5,256 nucleotides of DNA from contig CAMPHP010000303.1 of assembly GCA_946885925.1 (NCBI GenBank), forward strand, positions 1 to 5,256, in the 5' to 3' direction. Of the stretch, positions 1 to 4,954 are shown piece by piece. The stretch is from an uncultured Litorilinea sp. (GTDB taxonomy: Bacteria > Chloroflexota > Anaerolineae > Caldilineales > Caldilineaceae). Below the pieces are notes generated by a model. That model had not been told where the DNA came from, made no database searches, and was given only the letters and a program-made list of their open reading frames with translations. Position 1 is the stretch's first letter. Every line of letters begins with the position of its first letter. Made by a program: the position numbers and the translations under genes.

Positions 1-963
1 GGATTGCAGACCTTGCTTGTTACCAACAATGACGTTGCGATCTTGTCGGGTGAGGGGATGCTTGCGCTGTGGGGAGCCATGAAAAGTGTGCTGCGTCCAG
101 GCGACAAGGTGCTATCGGTAGCAAGCGGCGTCTTTGGCTATGGCTTTGCCGAGATGGCGCGCCAACTAGGAGCCGAGGTATCGGTTGTTGGCTTTGGCTA
201 TGATGAGGTTGCTGATGCCGAGCAGGTGCGGCAGGTGGCCCGACAGTTCCGACCGCGTTTGGTGACGGCTGTACATTGCGAGACGCCCAGCGGCACGCTT
301 AATCCGTTGGCGGAACTCGGTGAGATCTGCCGCGAGGTCGATGCGCTCTTCTATGTTGATTTTGTCGCTAGCGCGGGCGGTACGCCAGTCTTGGTAGATG
401 AGTGGGAGATTGACCTGGGATTATTGGGTAGCCAGAAGGTTTTGAGTTTGATGCCCGATCTATGCATGGTCTCGATTAGCCAACGTGCATGGGAGGCTAT
501 CGAAGAAACTGGCTATGTTGGCTATGATGCGCTGGCCCCTTGGAAAGAAGCGATTGCAAATCGCTATATGCCCTATACGCACAACTGGCACGCAATGGCA
601 GGACTCAAGGTATCGCTGGATTTGCTGATGGCGGAAGGATTGGAAGCTGTCTATCAGCGCCATGCGGAGGTTGCACAGTACTGCCGCGACCGGCTGCGAA
701 CGATGGGAGTTAAGATTTGGCCGCGGCGTGAAGAGATTGCGGCTCCCACTGTGACAGCGGCGCATATACCTGATGGATGGGATTGGCCTGGGTTAGATCA
801 GAGGTTGCGCGCAGAGGGTGTGGTCGTTGGGGGCAGCTATGGCCCTCTGGCGGGCAAGGTTTTTCGCATTGGGCACATGGGGTCACAGGCTGACCGTGGA
901 CTTGTAACGCAGGGACTAGATGTGCTTGAGGGTATCCTAAACACCGTTAGGAGTCGCCGCTAG
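1..963 (+). CDS. Class V PLP-dependent aminotransferase, alanine-glyoxylate/serine-pyruvate type (5' end outside window)
   Basis: This is the C-terminal 320 or so residues of a fold-type I, class V aminotransferase. The frame is open from base 1, and family members are about 360-390 residues long, so roughly 50-60 residues and the start codon lie upstream. Numbering from the TTG codon at base 4, visible landmarks are SGEG (15-18, cofactor phosphate region), HCETPSGTLNP (91-101), the cofactor-ring aspartate in VDFVASAGG (D119), the Schiff-base lysine in GSQK (K145, bases 436-438), PYTHNW (190-195), and FRIGHMG with R288, the usual carboxylate-binding arginine. Family enzymes transfer an amino group from alanine, serine or similar donors to glyoxylate or pyruvate in the cytoplasm. 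The exact substrate here is not readable. The last 17 bases overlap the 3' end of the convergent phoU. Family placement is sure. Function within the family is inferred, possibly linked to the downstream amino-acid genes. Confidence 0.93.
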   Translation, partial: GLQTLLVTNNDVAILSGEGMLALWGAMKSVLRPGDKVLSVASGVFGYGFAEMARQLGAEVSVVGFGYDEVADAEQVRQVARQFRPRLVTAVHCETPSGTLNPLAELGEICREVDALFYVDFVASAGGTPVLVDEWEIDLGLLGSQKVLSLMPDLCMVSISQRAWEAIEETGYVGYDALAPWKEAIANRYMPYTHNWHAMAGLKVSLDLLMAEGLEAVYQRHAEVAQYCRDRLRTMGVKIWPRREEIAAPTVTAAHIPDGWDWPGLDQRLRAEGVVVGGSYGPLAGKVFRIGHMGSQADRGLVTQGLDVLEGILNTVRSRR

Positions 964-1636
964 ATGCTGATTGCTTCTGTGCAGTATAGGGTACTTCACC
1001 AGTGACGAGGTAGACGCTGCGTTCGGCAAAGTTACCTACGAGATCACCAAATCGCTCAAGTTCGCGTGCCGTACGCAGCAGGCTGTAGATGACGCGCACG
1101 CGGTTCGTGTCGCTGGTCTGCGCCAACATGTACATAATTTGGGTGAAGACATTGGCATAGAGCGAGTCAACCTCTTGGTCACGTCCGGCAATTTGACGAG
1201 AGAGTTCCACATCTCCCTCAGCATAGGCGCGCAGTGCGTCTTCCAACATTTTATCGACCAAGATCCCCATTTGCTGAAGTTCAGCAGGGCGCGTGACAGC
1301 CGGCTGTTCCTTCAGTTCGGGAATAACCTTGGCAATGCCCTTGGTCTGGTCGCCCATGCGCTCTAGGTCTACGATCATGTTGACGGCAGCAAAGATCAGG
1401 CGCAAGTCGCTGGCTGTAGGTGCTTCGGTGGCAATGAGGATAAAGCAACGTTCTTCAATCTCAAATCGCTGGCGGTTGATCTCGCGATCATGGACAGCAA
1501 CTTGTTTTGCCTTGTCGAGATCTAATTGTTCTAGCGCTGCGACAGCCAAGCGTAGTTGCTCTTGGACATAGCTACCCATTGTAATAATTTGATCACGCAA
1601 CTCATCGAGGGTTTGGCGGAACTGTATTCGTAGCAT
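947..1636 (-). CDS. phoU: PhoU-type phosphate signalling regulator
   Basis: This encodes 229 residues, the usual PhoU length, predicted to be all helical and cytoplasmic. Two homologous halves are visible, each carrying the PhoU metal-binding signature: DLERMGDQTKGIAK around residues 90-103 and ELERFGDLVGNFAE around 192-205, about 102 residues apart. The end shows the common YLVTGE motif (219-224). PhoU family proteins repress Pho-regulon signalling by bridging the PstSCAB phosphate transporter and the PhoR sensor kinase. The frame is open further upstream, to 1759, but the ATG at 1634-1636 is chosen because AAAGGAG precedes it by four bases and because PhoU proteins begin at this point (MLRIQF). 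Residues upstream of it would be arginine-rich and unlike the family. No pst, phoB or phoR gene is in the window, so this is a solitary copy here. Its stop (947-949) lies inside the aminotransferase gene. Confidence 0.93.
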   Translation of the reverse strand: MLRIQFRQTLDELRDQIITMGSYVQEQLRLAVAALEQLDLDKAKQVAVHDREINRQRFEIEERCFILIATEAPTASDLRLIFAAVNMIVDLERMGDQTKGIAKVIPELKEQPAVTRPAELQQMGILVDKMLEDALRAYAEGDVELSRQIAGRDQEVDSLYANVFTQIMYMLAQTSDTNRVRVIYSLLRTARELERFGDLVGNFAERSVYLVTGEVPYTAQKQSASSGDS

Positions 1637-1640
1637 GGTA

Positions 1641-1647
1641 CTCCTTT
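1641..1647 (-). promoter_or_regulatory. Ribosome binding site of phoU
   Basis: Read on the - strand this is AAAGGAG followed by TACC and then ATG. It is the strongest Shine-Dalgarno match in the window. It fixes the phoU start at 1636 rather than at an upstream codon of the same open frame. Confidence 0.8.
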
Positions 1648-1649
1648 CG

Positions 1650-1708
1650 CTTGGCCTGACCCGATGATTGGGTGTCGACCGTCTCAGATTGGTAGGGGAA
1701 CGGCCAAG
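1650..1708 (-). repeat. Spaced inverted repeat in the phoU leader
   Basis: CTTGGCC at 1650-1656 and GGCCAAG at 1702-1708 are perfect complements of 7 bases separated by 45 bases. Inside lies a small possible hairpin, ACCCGA-TGA-TTGGGT (1659-1673), with one G-T pair. If the phoU transcript starts upstream of 1708, the leader next to the ribosome binding site could fold. This is visible pairing only, and no known riboswitch class is recognised. Confidence 0.3.
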
Positions 1709-1722
1709 AATAGCTCTCCTTA

Positions 1723-1751
1723 GTGTACACCATACGGCAACAACGTGCACG
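1723..1751. repeat. Pair of 8-base palindromes, possible operator
   Basis: GTGTACAC (1723-1730) and CGTGCACG (1744-1751) are both perfect palindromes. Their centres are 21 bases apart, about two helical turns. Both sit in the divergent control region, upstream of phoU. The sites share GTG..CAC but differ in inner spacing, so they need not bind the same protein. Confidence 0.3.
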
Positions 1752-1752
1752 A

Positions 1753-1783
1753 CGCACAAAATCGTATCGGTAGATTGTGTGCG
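1753..1783. repeat. Imperfect dyad, possible operator or RNA hairpin
   Basis: The arms CGCACAAAATC (1753-1763) and GATTGTGTGCG (1773-1783) pair at 10 of 11 positions, with the mismatch at 1759/1777 and a 9-base loop. No T-run follows on either strand, so it does not look like an intrinsic terminator. Its place between divergent promoters suits a regulator binding site. The regulator is unknown. Confidence 0.45.
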
Positions 1784-1916
1784 AGCCTCCGGTAGTTTGG
1801 GCCAACTCGTCAGTCGGTACTACAATGCGAGAGACGTATCACCCTGATGCGGATGGCAGCACTCGCCAACTTAAATTCTTCTGGCTGTTTAGCAGCATAA
1901 CCTAGAAAGCATCCAT

Positions 1917-2699
1917 GTGACGTTACCAGATTATCCTACTTTGTTTTGGGTAACGGCGGTGGCTGCTATGCTGCTGATTGGTATCTCCAAAGCGGGATTT
2001 GGCGGCGGCGTGGGGGCAATTGCTACCCCATTGATGTCGCTGACCATCTCGGTCACAGATGCCGCAGCCATTTTGCTGCCGATTCTAATTGTGGCCGATC
2101 TCTTCTCTCTGCGTCACTATTGGAACGTATTTGACCGTCGCAGCCTACGGTTGATGATTCCTGGTGCATTGGTGGGGATCGCGCTGGGCGCTCTGTTTTT
2201 TGGCTACTTTAGTGACAATGAGCGCACGCTAAAAGTAGCGCTAGGAATTGTGTCGCTCGTCTTCGTAACCTATCAAGTGGCACGCAGCTTTCTGCAGGGT
2301 GCATTGAAGCAAGCCAAACCTCCGGCAATTGCGGGTGTGCTGTTGGGAGGTGCCGCAGGGTTTACTTCGACACTGGCTCATGCGGGCGGCCCTCCGGCGA
2401 CGATTTATTTGCTGCCACAGCAACTTCCACGCACTATTTTTGTGGGTACAAGCGTTATTTTCTTCTTCACTTTGAATATCGTGAAACTTATCCCCTACAG
2501 TGTATTGGGCCTGCTGCATGTCGGCAATCTGAGCACGATTTTGATCCTGGCACCGTTGACGTTTGCCGGTGTACAGTTGGGCGTGTGGCTCAACAGGCAT
2601 TTTAGCGACCGCTACTTTACCTATGCAATTTACGCACTGCTGGTTTGGACTGGTTTGGAATTGGTTAGCGGGGTAAGCGTTATCCATCTTTTGTTCTGA
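1917..2699 (+). CDS. TSUP (TauE/SafE) family membrane transporter
   Basis: This is a 260-residue, very hydrophobic integral membrane protein, close to the family norm of about 250-260. Around eight membrane segments can be seen, near residues 9-24, 45-62, 77-97, 104-122, 137-155, 175-198, 204-224 and 233-257. The two-fold repeat of the family is visible as the glycine-rich GISKAGFGGGVG (22-33) and GGAAGFTSTLAHAGGPP (144-160). TSUP proteins move organic or inorganic anions, often sulfur compounds such as sulfite or sulfoacetate. The substrate here is unknown. The start is the GTG at 1917. An in-frame stop at 1890-1892 and no other start codon between them leave no upstream option, and a later ATG would cut the first membrane segment. 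An ATG two bases earlier (1915) is followed at once by TGA. No good Shine-Dalgarno is visible. The M19 dipeptidase gene follows after 48 bases, so co-transcription is likely. Confidence 0.9.
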   Translation: MTLPDYPTLFWVTAVAAMLLIGISKAGFGGGVGAIATPLMSLTISVTDAAAILLPILIVADLFSLRHYWNVFDRRSLRLMIPGALVGIALGALFFGYFSDNERTLKVALGIVSLVFVTYQVARSFLQGALKQAKPPAIAGVLLGGAAGFTSTLAHAGGPPATIYLLPQQLPRTIFVGTSVIFFFTLNIVKLIPYSVLGLLHVGNLSTILILAPLTFAGVQLGVWLNRHFSDRYFTYAIYALLVWTGLELVSGVSVIHLLF

Positions 2700-2733
2700 T
2701 TCAAGGATTGAACTTCCATTAATTGCCAAACAG

Positions 2734-2739
2734 AAGGGG
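2734..2739 (+). promoter_or_regulatory. Ribosome binding site of the M19 dipeptidase gene
   Basis: AAGGGG lies eight bases before the ATG at 2748 and supports that start. The 48-base gap to the transporter gene has no terminator beyond a trivial 5-base hairpin (TTCAA-GGA-TTGAA, 2700-2712) without a T-run. Confidence 0.6.
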
Positions 2740-2747
2740 CTCGGACA

Positions 2748-3845
2748 ATGCTGATAATCGATGCGCATCTGGATCTGTCGTGGAATGCACTGCAATGGAA
2801 CCGAGATTTACTGAAGTCGGCTTATACAATCCGCACTTTGGAACAGTACGTACAGGGCAAGGGGCGTGCGGTGGGTACGGTAGCTTATCCGGAGATGCGG
2901 AAAGGTCGCATATTTTTGTCGGTGGCGACGTTGATCGCCCGTTCCACCGGGCGTCCTGCTCCACATATTGACTTTTCTTCAACAGCCCAAGCCTATGGGG
3001 TGGCCCGAGGTCAACTGGCCTATTACCGGGCGCTAGAGCGGCAGGGGCATGTTCGAATCATTGAGGACACAGCGGCACTTGACGCGCACATAGCGGAGTG
3101 GAGTGCTTGGGACGCTGCCAATCAATCGCTTACAGAGCAGACTCCTCCTTTGGGTTTTGTGATTAGCATGGAGGGTGCTGATCCGATTTTGGACCCGGAA
3201 CAACTTGAGGAGTGGGTGGCTGCGGGATTGCGGCTTTTGGGACCGACGCACTATGGGCCAGGTCGCTATGCAGGAGGCACAGGTACGGAGTCGGGATTGA
3301 CCGATATTGGTGTGCCATTGCTCAAGGAAATGCAGCGCCTAGGTGTGGTGTTGGACCTGACCCACATGTCCGACCAATCCTTTTGGGAGGCATTAGAGCA
3401 TTACGAGGGATTGGTGTTGGCAAGCCACAATAACTGCCGCGCACTTGTACCTCACCAGCGGCAGTTTAGCGATGAGCAGCTCAAGGCGATCTTTGAGCAT
3501 AATGGTGTGATTGGTGTGGCACTGGATGCGTGGATGCTCTACCCCGGCTGGGTGGTGGGGCAGACGACGAGTGATCTTGTGCCGTTATCGAGTGTGGTGG
3601 ATCACATTGACCACATTTGCCAGTTGGCGGGGAATACTCGTCATGTAGGGATTGGCACGGACTTGGATGGTGGTTACGGTCGTGAGCAGTCACCGGGTGA
3701 TTTGGACACCATTGTCGATTTGCAGCGTATTCCGGCCATGCTGGCGGATCGTGGCTATGCGGAAGCGGACATTGCTGGAATTATGCATGGGAACTGGCTG
3801 CGGCTTTTCCAGACGGCGTGGCAACCTGCGTCAGTAGCAGCCTAG
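2748..3845 (+). CDS. Peptidase M19 dipeptidase (renal/membrane dipeptidase family)
   Basis: This is a 365-residue binuclear zinc dipeptidase with an amidohydrolase TIM-barrel fold. The metal ligands expected from renal dipeptidase are all in place: H7 and D9 in DAHLDL, the bridging E142 in SMEGADP, H206 in LDLTHMSD, and H227 in ASHNNCRAL. The 21-residue spacing H206-H227 and the 11-residue step to R238 equal what I recall for the human enzyme (H198, H219, R230). H168 in GPTHYG fits the catalytic histidine, D305 in GIGTDLDGG fits the late aspartate, and the closing GNWLRLF motif is also present. There is no signal peptide or membrane anchor, so it should be cytoplasmic. Bacterial M19 enzymes hydrolyse dipeptides, often with a D-amino acid at the C-terminal position. 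Its neighbour at 4955 is a D-amino-acid type PLP enzyme, which fits. The family call is firm and the substrate is inferred. Confidence 0.94.
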   Translation: MLIIDAHLDLSWNALQWNRDLLKSAYTIRTLEQYVQGKGRAVGTVAYPEMRKGRIFLSVATLIARSTGRPAPHIDFSSTAQAYGVARGQLAYYRALERQGHVRIIEDTAALDAHIAEWSAWDAANQSLTEQTPPLGFVISMEGADPILDPEQLEEWVAAGLRLLGPTHYGPGRYAGGTGTESGLTDIGVPLLKEMQRLGVVLDLTHMSDQSFWEALEHYEGLVLASHNNCRALVPHQRQFSDEQLKAIFEHNGVIGVALDAWMLYPGWVVGQTTSDLVPLSSVVDHIDHICQLAGNTRHVGIGTDLDGGYGREQSPGDLDTIVDLQRIPAMLADRGYAEADIAGIMHGNWLRLFQTAWQPASVAA

Positions 3846-3870
3846 TTTTCTTGCTCCACCACGATTTGAA

Positions 3871-3930
3871 GGAACACGAACAGTAGGAACATAAACAGTT
3901 GAAACATAAACAGTAGAGACATAAATAGAA
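3871..3930 (+). repeat. Four tandem copies of a 15-base repeat upstream of the PHP gene
   Basis: The units are GGAACACGAACAGTA (3871-3885), GGAACATAAACAGTT (3886-3900), GAAACATAAACAGTA (3901-3915) and GAGACATAAATAGAA (3916-3930). The middle two differ at two positions, and the outer units have drifted. The array sits in the 95-base gap between the dipeptidase stop and the PHP start, ending ten bases before the ATG. It is not translated: the dipeptidase frame is closed before it and the PHP frame has TAG at 3926-3928. It may be a slippage-made array, a set of protein or RNA binding sites, or an unstructured A-rich leader. No role is proven. Confidence 0.85.
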
Positions 3931-3940
3931 AGATGAAGGT

Positions 3941-4852
3941 ATGAATCATTTACCCTTCGCCGCTCCTGGGCGATTTTGGCGAGGCAATCTACATGGTCAT
4001 TCGACGCTCTCCGATGGGGGGCTTTCTGTGGCTGGCGTGTGCCGCCGTTATCAGGAAGCTGGCTATAACTTTATCAGCTTGACCGACCATTTCTTACCGC
4101 AGTATCAGTTTCCGATTGCGGACACACGCGAGTATCGTAATGGGTGTTTCACGACGATTATCGGCGCGGAACTACATGCGGGGCAGACTGAACTTGGCGG
4201 GATGTGGCATATTGTCGCTGTGGGGCTGCCATTTGACTTTGCACCATCGCATGAGGCTGAAAGTGGGCCGGAAATTGCAGCACGCGCGGTGGCAGCAGGT
4301 GCGTTTGTCGCCGCGGCACATCCGCAGTGGTATGCCCTGACGGAGCGAGACCTGGAGGCGTTGGGCAGCGTCCATGCGATTGAAATTTATAAAGGTGTGG
4401 CAATTGATCACAACGACCGCGCCGATAGCTGGAACATTGCCGACGTGATGCTGGGGCGGGGCCATCGCTACTGGACCTATGCGGCAGATGATTTTCATGG
4501 TGTCAGGAATCGCCATGATTTTATGCGCGGGTGGGTGTGGGTCAAGGCAGAAGAGAACTCGCCAGAAGCTTTGCTGGATGCGCTCAAGGCAGGTCGCTTT
4601 TACTCCTCCACCGGCCCACAGATCCATGATGTTGAGGTGCGTGGCAATGAGGAGATCGTGGTACGCTGTTCGCCCGTAGACTGGATCTTTGTCTCTGGCA
4701 AGGGGCCAGCCTCTGTGTCTGCCAATGGACATGGAATGACGGAAGTCACCTTGGATATCCGCAAGTTTAAGAGCCACTATGGGCGGATTACGGTACGCGA
4801 TGCAATGGGTGGTCGGGCATGGACAAATCCGTTCTGGTTTGATCCCGCCTAG
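3941..4852 (+). CDS. PHP-domain metal-dependent hydrolase, CehA-like
   Basis: This is a 303-residue protein with an N-terminal PHP domain (about residues 12-215) and a C-terminal beta-rich segment (about 225-303). The full set of nine metal ligands typical of a trinuclear PHP site is visible: H18 and H20 (NLHGHS), D25, H50 (SLTDH), E77 (GAELHA), H90 (WHIVAVG), H127 (AAAHPQW), and D194 with H196 (ADDFHG). The joint GRFYSSTGPQI (218-228) and the end WTNPFWF recall the CehA/McbA branch, named for carbaryl hydrolase. Members cleave phosphoesters, carbamates or other esters, and most have no known substrate. There is no signal peptide. The ATG at 3941 is forced by the in-frame TAG at 3926. The purine-rich GAAGG sits only one base from the ATG, too close to be ideal, so translation initiation may be weak. 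The gene lies between two 15-base-period repeat arrays. The fold is certain; the reaction is unknown. Confidence 0.9.
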   Translation: MNHLPFAAPGRFWRGNLHGHSTLSDGGLSVAGVCRRYQEAGYNFISLTDHFLPQYQFPIADTREYRNGCFTTIIGAELHAGQTELGGMWHIVAVGLPFDFAPSHEAESGPEIAARAVAAGAFVAAAHPQWYALTERDLEALGSVHAIEIYKGVAIDHNDRADSWNIADVMLGRGHRYWTYAADDFHGVRNRHDFMRGWVWVKAEENSPEALLDALKAGRFYSSTGPQIHDVEVRGNEEIVVRCSPVDWIFVSGKGPASVSANGHGMTEVTLDIRKFKSHYGRITVRDAMGGRAWTNPFWFDPA

Positions 4853-4857
4853 CGTTT

Positions 4858-4877
4858 AGGCATTGCCTGGATTTTTT
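4858..4877 (+). terminator. Weak candidate intrinsic terminator after the PHP gene
   Basis: AGGC-ATT-GCCT (4858-4868) can form a 4-base-pair stem, extendable by two G-U pairs at the base (4856-4857 with 4869-4870), and six T residues follow at 4872-4877. It lies six bases after the PHP stop codon. The stem is short and an overlapping pairing, CCTA with TAGG (4848-4860), competes with it. Partial termination is the most I would claim. Confidence 0.3.
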
Positions 4878-4904
4878 GTTTGCGCTTTATTTGTTTGCAC
4901 TTTA
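4875..4904 (+). repeat. Two tandem copies of a 15-base repeat downstream of the PHP gene
   Basis: TTTGTTTGCGCTTTA (4875-4889) and TTTGTTTGCACTTTA (4890-4904) abut and match at 14 of 15 positions. They lie in the 102-base gap before the next gene. The reverse strand carries CAAACA cores similar to the TAAACA cores of the array upstream of the PHP gene. No terminator or known operator class explains them. Confidence 0.75.
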
Positions 4905-4954
4905 CCGGGTGCTGTGATGCGTGATGGGCTGAATAGACAGGAATACTGTAGATT

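Larger units (their letters stand above)
1637..1916. other. Divergent intergenic control region between phoU and the TSUP transporter gene
   Basis: These 280 bases separate two divergent genes and must hold both their promoters, but I cannot point to a convincing -35/-10 pair on either strand. The region holds an imperfect dyad (1753-1783), two 8-base palindromes (1723-1730 and 1744-1751), a spaced 7-base inverted repeat in the phoU leader (1650-1656 with 1702-1708), and three CGGTA direct repeats (starting at 1768, 1790 and 1815). The stretch 1871-1900 is A/T-richer and is the likeliest place for a promoter of the transporter gene. No coding gene is supported here. Confidence 0.55.

Noticed and set aside
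971..1366. 131-codon + strand open frame opposite phoU
   Set aside because: It is the antisense shadow of phoU, with no ribosome binding site and no family likeness. The - strand reading has clear PhoU repeats.
1684..1707. Seven-codon open frame on the - strand starting with TTG after AAGGAG in the phoU leader
   Set aside because: A Shine-Dalgarno-like stretch is present, but the frame ends almost at once. This can easily arise by chance.
1637..1759. Upstream extension of the phoU frame by 41 codons
   Set aside because: The extension is arginine-rich and unlike PhoU, and the strong AAAGGAG before 1636 marks the internal ATG as the real start.
1847..1900. 17-codon open frame (ATG at 1847, TAA at 1898) upstream of the transporter gene, a possible leader peptide
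   Set aside because: It has no ribosome binding site, no codon run suggesting attenuation and no following terminator hairpin.
2700..2712. Hairpin TTCAA-GGA-TTGAA between the transporter and dipeptidase genes
   Set aside because: The stem is five pairs, mostly A-T, with no T-run after it, so termination is unlikely.
2241..2795. 184-codon - strand open frame opposite the transporter gene
   Set aside because: Its composition (rich in Q, C and R) is that of an antisense frame over hydrophobic codons. No domain is recognisable.
3933..3944. Three-codon frame ATG AAG GTA TGA overlapping the PHP start as ATGA
   Set aside because: It is too short to be a gene. The overlap is most likely incidental to a purine-rich leader.
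4172..4777. 201-codon - strand open frame opposite the PHP gene
   Set aside because: The PHP reading has a complete metal site. The antisense frame has no motif or ribosome binding site.
4914..4927. Direct duplication GTGATGC/GTGATGG before the last gene
   Set aside because: A 7-base near-repeat is common by chance, and the GTG and ATG codons in it lead to frames that stop before or within the following gene.
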